Origin: Hetaerina americana
Taxonomy: Eukaryota > Arthropoda > Insecta > Odonata > Calopterygidae
NCBI GenBank assembly: GCA_022747635.1
Contig: JAKTNV010000009.1
Span: forward strand, 30,445,622 to 30,509,621
DNA: 64,000 bases
Reading direction: 5' to 3'
In this document: one piece after another, positions 22,901 to 34,500 of the stretch
How the letters are laid out: each line of letters begins with the position of its first letter
How positions within the stretch are numbered: the stretch's first letter is position 1
Notes under the pieces: model-generated
Seen by the model: the letters and a program-made list of their open reading frames with translations, nothing else
Told to the model about the DNA's origin: nothing
The model's database searches: none
Position numbers and translations under genes: made by a program

Positions 22901-25900
22901 TTCAATGCCCTTGCAAAGGTTTTTAGAATTTTGAAATTGAAACATTGGTAAATGATGAAATTAGAATTGGTTCTCGTCTCCTATTTCATTTTGAAAACAA
23001 AAACCTGGCATATCCTGTATTGAACGTAGACTTATGTGCTTCGACTGTTATTTTTTACGGCACCAATTCATAACAGGCGTGGTGTGGAAAATAATGGAAG
23101 CGCATTTTAAAAGATGACTTTAAAAGAGGGTAATACCTCTGCTATTATCAAGGGGGGTAAATACATGAATATGGGGTTAGAAACGGTCCAATTGCGGTGG
23201 CCTCTCTTCCCACCAAAATATTTTGAAGGGAATAGAAGGCCACTGCAATGTATCATTATTGTATTTCGGGATTCTAAAGAAGTTGTTTTGAAAATAGTCG
23301 TTTATTCAATTTATAAAATAGGCCGTTTATTCTGATTGGTTCGAGAAACATTGGTTTTGAGCGTAAGAGTGAAGCGAACCAAGTGTCAGTATTATTAAAT
23401 AGTCTAGACGGGTATTTGACATTCGTTCAACTAGATATCATCTTACTGGATAGTTACAGAGTTACGAGTTACATGTAATGCGGCATTACGATAGAGAATC
23501 GAAACGATTCAGCCATGGCGATCTTAAATCTAAATTAAACCTTAGTCTTATCCATTCGTGCATTATCCAACGATTCCACTTCCATTCTCCTTCCTGCATT
23601 CTAAACCACTGTCCCGCCCATTTTTCTTTTCGATCTATCTTCCTCATACCCCTCTGCGCGGTTTCCAGACCCTTGGCCAGTCTTCGGCGGCTAACCAACC
23701 ATATGTCTTGCGTGCCTCTTTGTGAGTTATCTTCATTATTCTGTTAATTTGGCGTGGTGTTAGTGGTATTAGTCTTTTTCGTGTTCACTAAGTCGTACTG
23801 GTGGTTTTGTGAAATTCCTCCTTTTGTGGATTTTCTTTTGGCTTACGGTAAGGGTTTATCGTATAGTAGGTCTGTTCCTATCTTATAGCTCTTTGAAGTG
23901 GGTGTGTAGCTGCCGCTAATGCGTCTGCTTCAAAGTGAATCAGGACCGAAGAGGTAGCAAAGAGGTGAGAGGTGAAGAGGAAACGAAAGATAGCAACGAC
24001 GACGAAGACGAATTTGTTTTACGATTTGCTGGAATTGTGGAGTATTTTACTTAATGTTTGGGATTTCATTTTTTTTAAATGCATTATTATTACCTGTGAA
24101 AATTTCATATTAAGTTCATATTAATATAAATTTATTCAAGGGAGACCTCTCTCCATAAGATTAAATATTGGCTACGTTAAGCTCTCAAAAATTGTACACA
24201 ATTATGACGGTAAAATTTCGTGCATTGTTAAAATGGGAAAGTACATGCCATTGTTTTTTTTCTATTACGTCGATAATATTCAGATATGCTTATCTGAGTC
24301 ACATTACTTCTCGAAGCTTATCAATTTTCATTGGGGAAAAATCGCTTCGAATAAATGGTAAATTTAAATCCCGTGCATGACACTGCCGCCAAACATTTCA
24401 TCTCGAAAGAAAGTGAAACGCGGACCGCTTAAGAGAAATCCTAGCCAAAATTGTTCTAAAAAATCCCGGTTCGGCTATTTTTTTTACCTCGGAGGTTATT
24501 TTTATTTCACTCCTGTTTTGGATATAAATGGCGGCGGGAGATAAGAGGAAATTGGGTTTCAGGATCGTTTCAATGAATTTTTCCTTATCTCTTATTCTCT
24601 CATTCTGGGGTTCCTTTTTTCTTCTCGGTTTCGTATCTAATATGTGTCACCCGCATTCATCTCTCCTTCTTTTATGCCATGTCTTTGTAGTTTCTCTCTC
24701 GTTTTACCCTTTTTTAACTGTCATGCTCATCCAATTCTTTCCCATTTCCTTTTTTCCTCCATTCACATTTATTCTTGACTCGAGAAATTTTCGGCTAAAA
24801 ACCCATTCTTTCGTATTCATTCTCTCACTGGTGAACTCTCCACTCTCCCTTTTTTCGCCTTCATTACTCGAATTATCATTTCTCGCATCCACCTTCCGTT
24901 GCGATTCTTCTCATTTCTCTCCCCCTGTTTTTTTCCTTTTTTTGTCCACTACGCTTACCTCTCAGTCCTTCATATCGCCTCGTTTCTTACCCTCTCTTCT
25001 CGCCAGCAGGATTAGCTTTTCATCAATAGTATATTGACTTCAACGAAGCGACGGTATAGAAACATCGCGATCAATTCCTGCTGATTTTCAGCGTGACTTG
25101 TCTAGCGTCAAATGTCTTTTCACTCTTGTGGTCCACCTTTCATGGCCCTTTCGGAGATGGGATTCCGCTGACACGCTTGGCGGATATTATCGGTTCACTT
25201 CTTTTCGGAGTAGAGTCAATGGGAGATCAATAGTGGAGCCATGAATACGTGTCCGCTCTAGTCGTGTTTGTGAAATGAATAGTTTTCAATGTGATTCCAA
25301 TATTCTTTCGGACTAAATTCACTCACTGAGTGCTGTTTGACGCCATGTGCACGTATGCACCATATTCATGCCAGTAGTTCAACTGAGCTCTGATCTTTTA
25401 TATTACGATGAACGCAATCTATTGTTTTCCGACTTATTCTTGAGGGAATAGCGTCGTTTTAAAAAATATGCTGTTGAATCTATATTATTCTTGATATTTT
25501 TCCGTTCCCTGCTATTTTTACGATGCTGCAGTGTTAAATTTGTAAATTTGCAAATGAAATTTTTATTCGCCACCCAACATTTTTCTAGCTTCTGGTAGCA
25601 GTTCGACAGTTCAATATCTTCGTACTCAGCTTAGGAAATATTTGGTTCGTTGCAATGCGGATGAGTAACAAGGACACTAATTATTCGGCAGCGCGCATAC
25701 GAGCGATTATGTAAATAATTGCTGGGAGGGTGTAACGAATAGTAATCGCGACGTGATCATTATAGGAAGAGTTTTTAACCATAATTGCGGATCATTTTTT
25801 CGTTAAAAGTTATTGGAAGTATGTAAAGAATTGATGGACTGAAGAAAAATTTGTGGTTTTGTTATTAGAAATTAACGTACGAAAAGTACTTCCAAGTGGT

Positions 25901-27556
25901 GCCTTAGGGGTAAAAATGAATTTCAGTATCAAATGTATATACGTTGGTATGCCTCGAGTAAATGCGGCATTTGTAAAAGAACAACTCAATAGTTACCTTA
26001 AGGGTGTTTCATTTTATAAAATATAACCCAAGATGAAGAGATTAAATTTTTATATATGTTTATCTAATCATTCCACTTACCTAGTTACATATTCAGCTTT
26101 TCACGGTATTGTTCTATATTTTTCTGGTGCTTAGCGTCCCAAAATAAAGTCGTAATCCTTAAATTAGTTAATGTCTTTTAGTTTTTATAAACTCAGAGGT
26201 TGAAAATGGATTTTATTAGTTTAATGGCCAAGGGGACCAGGCTGAACATAATGTCGTAATGCCGTCATACCACATTCCTCAAGGCGTTAATTGCTCTCGT
26301 AGCGCGAGTATAAATAATACCGCGGTTTTAAATGAAAGACAGGCTTATTTCCTCCAAATGCCCACCCATCTATGGGCTCCCGTCCCCCCTCTTCCCGCCA
26401 GTAGTCCCTACCGTCATCCCGGTCACGTTTTGAAATCCAAGTGGCCGTCCATTTGCGGATTTCCTCGGCTCAGTCCCAAAACTTTTTTTTTCCGCCCCAG
26501 GCTTCTTCCTTTTTCGCTGCCTTCCCAACCTTTCCTTCAAAGCCATCATCCTTTCCGCTTTCCCGAGTCAACCGCGGTCGCCGAAAAAGGAAAGTAACCT
26601 GAACGCGGGTTCAAATTCCTCGGAGAGTCCCCAATCGCACTGCGGTTAACAATGTGGGCGTTCCTCACTTTCCTTGACGCAGTCAATCACGCGATGCACG
26701 GTGACCTCACCCGCCTAAAGTTTCCGATTGCATGTGGAAGCAGGAAAATGAATAAAGCAAACGAAATAATCGCCCGAACTCCCAGAATGCAAAATTGAGG
26801 GAATGGAATGGCGTACGTAATTGAGAGAAAGGTAGAAATGCGGTAAAGCGTGCGTTGAACCTGTAGTTGAATACATTACAGGTGCCATTAACCGACACGC
26901 CATATATAATAATAGTCTGAACCATCCAGATTTGACGTTGGGGTTAACATTGCTAGACACGAAACATTTGTATTCGTGAGGGCAGTCTAGCAGACGTTTA
27001 GACTTAGGTACGTTGCCTAAGGGGCGAGTTTTGGGTTACCATCTTATAGATAGATAGAGGTATTTATTTGGGTGAAATTTAGACCTGATGGCCGCTTCTT
27101 CCATTTAATCCATCTTCGTATACATATTATATCAGGCATAACATTAATAATTACATGCATATAGACACATAAATACATATAGACAGACACAAAGGCATAT
27201 CTTCGCCATGTTCGAACGATTAATTCATTTCAAGTTGCATCAGCTGCTGTAGAACGTTAGCTACCACATCTGAAATGGTAGACCACGGATAGAAGTCCTA
27301 GCTTAGGCAAACGTTTTGATTTGACGTTAAATTTTGAAGGGATCGCAGTAATACTATAACCCTGAGACGTGAACACTTGTGCCGCCTCTTGGAGTACATC
27401 GGACGCCGCTGTATAATGTAACATGTGTCTAAAATAAAAATAATCTTCCAAAATAAGTGGGGAAATATAAAAAACTGCGCATAACCATCTCTGACTACAT
27501 TCATCTAATCGTTGGTGAAAGATTTTCAGTAAACATTTGAATAAATTGAAACGTTA
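19951..27556. other. Long gene-poor stretch with GC-rich and pyrimidine-rich patches
   Basis: GC-richer patches lie at 20340-20660, 22200-22570 and 26340-26600. The two longest open frames of this stretch, 22011-22565 (184 codons, Pro/Ser-rich) and 24528-25037 (169 codons, Phe/Leu/Ser-rich), come from C-rich and TC-rich composition, and no family is recognised in either. Untranslated exons or enhancers cannot be excluded. Confidence 0.5.
24570..25025 (+). repeat. Pyrimidine-rich low-complexity tract
   Basis: About 450 bases are strongly biased to C and T on the plus strand, with recurring TTCTC, CTCTC and TTTTTCC words. This explains the hydrophobic 169-codon open frame. Mirror-type pyrimidine tracts could adopt triplex structure, but no precise repeat unit is evident. 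Confidence 0.6.
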
Positions 27557-27558
27557 TA

Positions 27559-28311
27559 CGAGGGTCATCCGGAAAGTAGTACCCGTTCGTGCCGCATGAA
27601 GTGCTGACGACGCGAGTAGCCGCTGGACGAGGTCAGATAGCTTCAGTGGCTTGTCTGCCTTCTCTGAGCCAAGTTGCGTGACGCTAGCATTGCCTGTGTT
27701 GTTTCTGTGATTGTTTACAATGTTTAAAAAAATTGAGAACGCCGCCAGTTGTGAAGTGAGGGCAGTGATTAAATTCCTCAATGCAAGAAACGTTCGCCCA
27801 TGTGATATTCATCGCCAATTAAAGGAGGTGTATGGAGACAATGTAATGGACGAGTCGTCTGTTCGGCGGTGGTGTCGCAACTTCAACATGGGGAGGGGGA
27901 ACACACACGACGATGAGCGTTCGGGGAGACCGTCTGTCATTACAGACCAACTGGTGAGCTCAGTTGACGAATTCGTGAGGAACGATCGGCGCGTCACAAT
28001 TGATGACATCTGTGAGCATTTTCCCAATGTTTCTCGAACAATTGTTCATGAAATTGTTAAACACCATCTGCATTATGCAAAAATTTGTGCAAGATGGGTC
28101 CCTCGCGTATCTCAATGAGCTGGCGGCGAAGGACTATGCAGCAGGAATACAGAAACTTGTCACACGTTATGACAAATGCCTTAATTTGCTTGGAGATTAT
28201 GTTGAGAAGTAGTTTAAAGTATCCTCTTTCAAATAAAATTTTTTATGTTTGTTAATATTTACTTTTGTGTCTTTATTTCACGAACGGGTACTACTTTCCG
28301 GATGACCCTCG
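27559..28311 (+). mobile_element. Internally deleted mariner-like transposon with perfect ends
   Basis: The 753-bp element has perfect 33-bp terminal inverted repeats (starting CGAGGGTCATCCGGAAAGTA) at 27559-27591 and 28279-28311, flanked by TA on both sides (27557-27558, 28312-28313), the mariner/Tc1 target duplication. Inside, the N-terminal DNA-binding part of a transposase (27711-28118) joins directly to the last 30 or so residues of the protein. The catalytic middle is missing, so it can move only if a transposase is supplied in trans. Full-length mariners are about 1.3 kb. Confidence 0.93.
27711..28212 (+). pseudogene. mariner transposase, N and C termini joined, catalytic core deleted
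   Basis: From ATG 27711 the frame encodes two helix-turn-helix regions: SCEVRAVIKFLNARNV with DIHRQLKEVYG (residues about 14-45), then SSVRRWCRNF, the GRPS motif (DDERSGRPSVITD, about 66-80) and the second helix-turn-helix ending HYAKICARWVP. After WVPRVSQ (stop at 28116-28118) the frame shifts to LAAKDYAAGIQKLVTRYDKC followed by LNLLGDYVEK and a stop at 28210-28212, the usual mariner C terminus. The intervening region with the catalytic aspartates is absent. Confidence 0.88.
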
Positions 28312-28313
28312 TA

Positions 28314-29386
28314 AATAACTCATTGATGAACGTATCCACGTACTTAATAGGAGAGGTTAGCTTAAGAGCCGGGGATAGTAACTTCTGCTTGCATGAAATC
28401 AAATTTGAATTTCCTGCTCTGAGATCTCACTTTCGACGAATGAAGGAAGACGATTTTGTGGTTGTTCCCACCTCCAGTCATTGAATCCCGTGAACAAATC
28501 AAAATTACCTTATAGTATTGGTGCGAATACGTTTTCAACTATGGTCACCCGTGCGATTGCAAATAGTTTGGGTTCCGTAATTTGGAGGGTGGTGCCTTTA
28601 AATCATAGTAAGTTTATTGAGATTTTTTCCTAACTTTTCGCAGCTAAGACCTACTCATTATTAATGATTCATGTGGATAATTTTTTCAGATGTCATGTAT
28701 TCTCTTTAATGCTAAGAAACTCAACTCTTAGCATTCATTATCGATCGGATTGTTTTGGCTACAATTTTAAATAGACTTGGCACCTTGCAATACTCAATAA
28801 TAACGACCCTGGGCGCTTTTTTGGTGCCGTTTTTACCTTTGAATAGTAGCCCTGGCCGTTGTAATCGCATGTAACACGTATGAATGCCATTCGGGAAATC
28901 AACCTGGAAAGCATATACTTATTGAAAAACCTCTTCAAAAATTTATTTCAGGCAAATTTAAGTTTACCTTTTTGTCATTAACCGTTTAAACTAGATATTT
29001 TTTCAGGAATCAAACAAAATCCTATTGTGTAGTATTTAAAAAATCCATTTGTCGTATCCCTGCGTCTTCGCGAGGGCTATGGACGACAATTTGAGATGAC
29101 CCAGTGCGTCTAGCGGCCGCCTCGCGGGTAACTGGGGGCTTGAGTGAGATGAGTGTTGGGAAAATATCGGGAAATATGATGAAGGGCAGTTCAACGGTGC
29201 TCTGAATTTTTCCCCAGACTTGAATACAGACAGGAACAACTTTATACAAACTTAAAACACGCAAATTGTGCTTCCAACAGAGGGGCGCAGCGCAACTATG
29301 TCGTCCGGTTGCGAGTCTCCGACTGTCTCCCCTCCAACATGGTAGCTTCAGTCATCAGTAATCATCTTCAAATGCACGATAAAGGA
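28314..29386. other. No gene recognised
   Basis: AT-rich sequence with only short, family-less open frames. A CpG-containing patch lies at 29040-29150 without recognised motifs. Confidence 0.6.
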
Positions 29387-29598
29387 GTAGGTGACTCAGG
29401 CATGGGTCAAGGGTCCATATCGGTCAACAACCTCGGTTGCCACTGTCATCGGCAACCACTAACTCCACTTGCTTCATCATATGATGCCTAATGACAGGGC
29501 AGGTGACTTTGACATTTGTCAATGGTCCGAAGGTCACCAGCCTCGGTCACCATCGTCACGGGATGAACACTCATTCCACCCGCATCATCATATGACGG
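29387..29598. repeat. Diverged tandem duplication, period about 112 bp
   Basis: Two units align: 29387-29487 starting GTAGGTGACTCAGGCATGGG and 29499-29598 starting GCAGGTGACTTTGACATTTG. Shared blocks include GGTCAxCAxCCTCGGT and CATCATATGA at the end of each. They differ at many positions, so the duplication is old or the units are relics of a longer satellite. Confidence 0.7.
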
Positions 29599-30808
29599 TT
29601 GCTCAAGTACAACAATTTGCATATTTTGGTAAACACTCGCATTGAAATTCTACTCCTTCCAGAAATAAATTTATTTAAGAATGCTCAGTTGTCGATTCGT
29701 CCGATGTATGCAGGCGAGGACCCGCAGGCAAGTCGAGCGCCGTGCTGGGAGCGTCGTCGTAAAGAGCGGGGTGCGGAAAATCAACGTGCTCGAACCGATT
29801 AATTACACAAGGAAGCAGCGGAGGTGGTAAAGGGCGAGGCAAGGACGAAAACAATCGATATTTCGATAATGTTCGGCCAGTTTCCCAATAAGGAGAAGAA
29901 TCGCGACAGCCCGTGAAGCATTTACAGAAAAGAGGCCCCCTTCATCAAGATACACGAAAGTATTAGTGAAAACTTTGATAAGGAGTGTAATGATTATCTC
30001 TAATAGAAATTTAGGTGTTCATTGTTTTCTGATTAATAATACCTTATTAATAAGTTTCTCGCGCTTAAGCCCAAATGGTGAGAAAGTAAGTACATAACTA
30101 TGTCTTTTCATTCGAAACATAAGTAAATGCCGTAAAAGTTCTGTAAATCATGCCCTGATATTTGAGGAATGTGAAAGAAAGTAAATTCAAGGCCTTTGAA
30201 TTACGGTCGTAGCGGAGAAGTTGGACAAAAAGCATGGCATTCAAACAGAAAATAATAGTGCGCATGGAGTTGGAGAAAGGGTAAATGTCGGGTTCGAAAA
30301 GAGGAAATTGATGTTGGAAATTCGACTAAAGTGAAAGTGGATGGGGAGAAAATGAATGGTGGCGGAATGGTTGAGGCCTGCGATAAAAGGGAGGATGTTT
30401 GGTAAGAGTGAGGAAGACAATAGGTATTTGGGATGAGATGGAGGGGATGGAAACTATTGGAAGTTTAAGGAGGAAATACAGGTATAGTAGAGTAAGAGAT
30501 ATCGCTGCTGCACAGACGTACTTAGAAGTCTACCATGATTTGCAATAGCTCTCGTAATCAGTTAAACAACGTTTTCATGTATTCTTCAAATATACAACAA
30601 CAATGAATTCGTCCGTAGATAGTCCAAGTATATAGCAAATGATAGTAGCTCTTGAAAGACTGTATGTAGCCATGTCATATACCATCATGCCTTGCCATAA
30701 TCATAAGAGGACCCTCAAGCACAGATATACCTTTTTTCGAGTATCTGTGTACAACATGAACAATAATTGTAGAAAACTAGATTCGGTAACGGTGTTTGGG
30801 AATTAACT
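29599..30808. other. No gene recognised; purine-rich part
   Basis: Sequence at 30200-30480 is strongly purine-rich on the plus strand (recurring GGAG, GAAA, GGATG). Open frames are short. No mobile-element ends were seen. Confidence 0.55.
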
Positions 30809-30908
30809 GCAACAATTTCAGAGCGTAAAAATCATTCGCCTTGGCCGGAATTCGAACCCGGATACCTCGATGTCCGGCGGAGTGCTTTTGCCAGTTAAGC
30901 TATCGAGG
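30809..30908 (-). mobile_element. tRNA-derived SINE unit, left (minus strand)
   Basis: On the minus strand it has an A box TAGCTTAACTGG (30902-30891) and a B box GGTTCGAATTCC (about 40 bases further), the spacing of an RNA polymerase III promoter. A non-tRNA tail follows (AATGATTTTTACGCTCTG). This is probably a SINE head rather than a working tRNA. Confidence 0.7.
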
Positions 30909-31008
30909 ATTCCTTAGCTTAGCTGGCTTAAGTACTCGGCCAGGCATGGAGGGATCCGGGTTCGAATTCCGGTCGGAGCGAATGATTTTTACACTCTAAA
31001 ATTGTTGC
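30809..31008. repeat. Inverted repeat built from two head-to-head tRNA-derived units
   Basis: Arms 30809-30863 and 30954-31008 (55 bp each) are reverse complements with about six mismatches. Each arm carries the B-box sequence CCGGGTTCGAATTCCGG and a shared tail containing GCGAATGATTTTTAC. The left unit reads leftwards and the right unit rightwards, with 5' ends meeting near 30908. The whole could fold into a long hairpin in RNA or a cruciform in DNA. Confidence 0.85.
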
Positions 31009-31020
31009 ATTGAAATGCAT
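30909..31020 (+). mobile_element. tRNA-derived SINE unit, right (plus strand)
   Basis: The A box TAGCTTAGCTGG (30915-30926) and B box GGTTCGAATTCC (30959-30970) match the polymerase III consensus well. The tail GCGAATGATTTTTACACTCT matches that of the left unit, so both are one family placed head to head. Confidence 0.72.
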
Positions 31021-31088
31021 ATTAGCGGATGATTCCGTTGAAAGTTACTCTTTCGGCATCTATCGCAGTTTCTTGGCACTATTACACC

Positions 31089-31164
31089 TTGAATGAATGT
31101 AAAACTTCAATAGCCGTAAACAGTTTTAACTGTTTACGGCTATTGGAGTTTTACATTCATTCAA
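31089..31164. repeat. 76-bp near-perfect hairpin
   Basis: The arms (TTGAATGAATGTAAAACTTC and onward, about 37 bp each) are complementary except for one mismatch, with a TT centre at 31126-31127. ACTATTACACCT occurs at 31078-31089 and again at 31198-31209, so the hairpin with some 30 extra bases is bracketed by a 12-bp direct repeat that may be a target-site duplication. Confidence 0.85.
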
Positions 31165-31257
31165 TATTACTAGCCGTAAGAGCTCATTTCTATCAATACT
31201 ATTACACCTGTTTTCTTAATGTTATTTTCTTATCTAGTGGTTATATCCCTTTGTTTA

Positions 31258-31573
31258 CAAGGGGATCGAGATGGTGAGGTGGCTATCGTACTGGCTTCCC
31301 ACCAAGAGGGCCCGGGTTCAATCCCGGCGGTGTTGAATATTTTTCAGATGCATCTCGATCCCTACTTAAGGTGCTTTGTAGAGGGCACTTTGAGTGAACT
31401 CTTGAGAGTACGCCGTCCGTCGAATGAGACGTTAAGCTGCGGACCCCTTTCGTTAAGAGAAGGCTAAGGCGGACGCCAGGTTTCTCTCCACCCTTCATCC
31501 ATTCTTATCTATCCCCTATGGCGCAAATGACCTCAGCTGTCGGTCGCCTCCCCTAAATACGACTACTACTTTC
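31258..31573 (+). mobile_element. tRNA-derived SINE, well preserved
   Basis: The head GATGGTGAGGTGGCTATCGT with CCCGGGTTCAATCCCGG (31311-31327) gives A- and B-box-like elements. The body contains GTCGAATGAGACGTTAAGC, AGAGAAGGCTAAGGC, TTTCTCTCCACCCTTC and ATGGCGCAAATGACCTCAGC, and ends near ACGACTACTACTTTC, like the short ACT-rich tails of many SINEs. The body parallels the older copy at 6058-6328. RNA polymerase III transcription and LINE-driven mobilisation are expected from the class. Confidence 0.78.
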
Positions 31574-34500
31574 TTTGGTTGCAAATCAACCCCACTAATA
31601 ATTTGTCTGATAATATAACATTTTTTTGAGTATTTTATTAATTTGATTGCTATTTAAAATGTAGATTTACTTGTACGGGTATAAATTGTGCTGGCCACAT
31701 CCATCCATTCATTTTCATTTCCACGCTTGAAATCTGGATCCTCCTGAAGAGATTGATTCCTGATTCCGTCCTTCAGCCGAATCGCCCAACGCGATTTACT
31801 TACCACTGCTACTTCATTCATTTCCCTGGTCTCCCCACTATATCACCTTAGCGATACACTGCATTATTGAACCATCGAGAAGATGAAAGGAACATCGACT
31901 CCCCTTTTTAAAAGTCAAGACTACCCTTACCCAATTTCCTGTCCCACCTCCTCGAAACGTAGTTTCACAAATTGAAATATTCAATCAAGGGGTTCCTTCA
32001 TCGAGGAAACCGAAAGGGAATTGTACTTCTCTTTCGATTTAGTTCTGTCTCCATTGGACCACATTTTCCCTTTGCTTAGCGTTTGGGATCCGGTTGATTA
32101 ATGCTGAATGGCACGCATATCAAATGGGTATAAACGATGCAAGTACTGAAATGTTTGTTTGGTCGCAAAATATTTATTTAGATAACTTCATTTCGTCAAC
32201 TAAAAAAAAGTGATATTACTCATAGCCCATGCATTACGTACTTAGTTGTGTTATTATTTTTTGTAAGACCGACTCGAACGAAGTACAATTTCGCCAGCAA
32301 TGAAAAGGATGTACTGGATTTGAAATTTTCTCTTAGTAACCCTCTTTTACTCCATTATTCCGAACAATTTAGTAAAATCCGGAATGATTTTGGAAGATTC
32401 TCACTATTTACGATTTGTTTTGAAATCAAATTGGCATTTGTAATGAGATATTTTATTATGTCACATTTAGAAATTCCACATCGAAAGGCTAAGAAATATT
32501 TCGGAAATTGGCTCTCTTTTTTCAAACGCGTGGAAAACCGATGGCAAAATTTCCAATTTTATACTTGAGCTAAGGTTTTCCGCGTCCGAAATCATGTCTT
32601 CGTTTACGAAAAAATCACAAAAATTCGTGACCTCTTTTCAGATATCTGGTTGAATTATTTATTCCGCGTGAAGATAACGCGAACAAACCTGAGTCGTATT
32701 AATAAACCACCTAGTGGATTAAGCAAAGATTTTCATTATTTTAATCAAGTTTGTAGATACTTTTCTTGCTAAAATTGCGTTGATTTCAATTGCGTATTGT
32801 AATATTTTAGGCGTAGAATGCGTATTTTAGAGCCATAACCTAATTTTGCGCCCTAATTCACCAGACTACTGTTTAATTTCAATTCTAAACCTGCAGTGAA
32901 AATGTAGGATATTAAATCAGACTCTCAACTCTTTTACCTTTAAAAACTTTATGAGGCACTTAAGTACTTTAGTTCACACAAATTCAAGTCAGACTACAGG
33001 GAAGTCCCTCGGAAAAAACGAGTCTTGCGAAACGCATACAAGTAACTCCGAAAGGAAACGAAAGGAGGGAACTTTGAGAAACAAGGTTAATGCGTTGTAG
33101 TTTTTTTGTAGTCCTGGAGTCGAAATGGTTCTTGCCTCATCGATATTCTACATATTTACCGAACAGAAAATGACCCCAATGTTAATTTCGGTTTGTGTTC
33201 CCATTCTGGCGACTGTCAGAGGGGAAGCGCGACTTTCAATGTTGTCCCTTTCATCCTTTCCGGAATTTTCCCTTTTATCTCCCCTTTCCGAGCCCTTAAA
33301 AATTTCTTCTTCCGCTCTCCCTCACTTTATTAGCCCCACTCGCGCCCTTTGACGCCAAGTGCCCTTCACCCCCTTCTCTTATCCTCAGACTTCCTCCGCG
33401 GCTATCGCGAGCTAACCTTTACCTCGCAGAACCCTCTCTTCTTCCCTCCCTCACGTTGAATTACTGGGCCACTTGTGGTGTTTCAGGAAGCTTAAGTAGG
33501 AAATGAAGAGGGTAAATAAGGAATTCCCCTTTTTTCCCCTTCTGCTACGTGTCGGGCGTTTATATGTCAAGACGCAAGTAGAAGACGGAAGGAAACGGAA
33601 TTGCTGCGATCCTGGAAAGTTTGTAAATCCAGGAAAATCAGGGAAATTTGTGTCGTTGCTGAAATGCAGGGGGAATCATGTACCATCACTACGAAGTAAG
33701 GGAATCCCTCGAAATATCTTGACGTCATAACATTTTCGAAATAGCATCCCCGTTAGTGTAAGGGATTGATTGGTACGATTCTGTTTGGTAAATTCTGTAA
33801 TGGTCAGTGCATGTAATCTAAAAAAGAAAGAAGTGTTGGTACAAGGGCATCATACTCCATAGATTCCACACTACTAACATTGCTGTTGTACTTGTAATGT
33901 AACAACTGGAAAGCATTTGAATGTCTAATTCCCTCTGTGCTAACCGAGATCTCCACATATATTTTAAAAATAACCTTCATCGAGAAAATCAGCCCCAGGC
34001 GCTGGAGAACCTCAAAGGCTTGGTAAAAATCGTTAAGTCAGAATTGTAGTGACCCTAGAAAGGGAAACCCTTTGTTATTGATGTTCCTGGGAAAATTTCT
34101 TCCTTCCATCTGCTGTTTTTCTTTGAGATTTTCGCAGGGCGCGATAGACAGATCGGGAAGGCAACCCTGAAGTCGCCGTTCCGGCTTGAACGTTGTGTTT
34201 GCCCTAGGATTGGTAACTCAGGGCATAAAACGCGGCATAACCTTGGATGTTTTGAGCGCTTGAACCCTATATCTACTGCTCTGTTCCTTCGGATTTTTTT
34301 TCTTGGACGTGATTAATTGAAGGAACGTCTCGTATACTCCCTCTGTGTCTGACGCGTCAGTTGCACGTGTTCGGGGAACATGAGTTTGATTTAATGGTCC
34401 CTCCAACGTCGTCCGCTCCCTCTCTCTCTACATTCTCTTTCTCTTTGCCTTTCGACGGGAAATGGATGCGTTCGGAAAGTTCTGATACTGACATTGAGTA

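Noticed and set aside
24528..25037. 169-codon hydrophobic open frame that looks like a membrane protein
   Set aside because: The hydrophobic residues come from a TC-rich low-complexity tract (TTC, CTT and TCT codons); there is no loop or charge pattern typical of real membrane proteins.
26590..26625. B-box-like GGGTTCAAATTCC as another SINE
   Set aside because: No A box is found at the right distance upstream.
30809..31020. Genuine tRNA genes
   Set aside because: Boxes A and B are good but the acceptor and anticodon stems do not pair properly, and a shared non-tRNA tail marks them as SINE-like.
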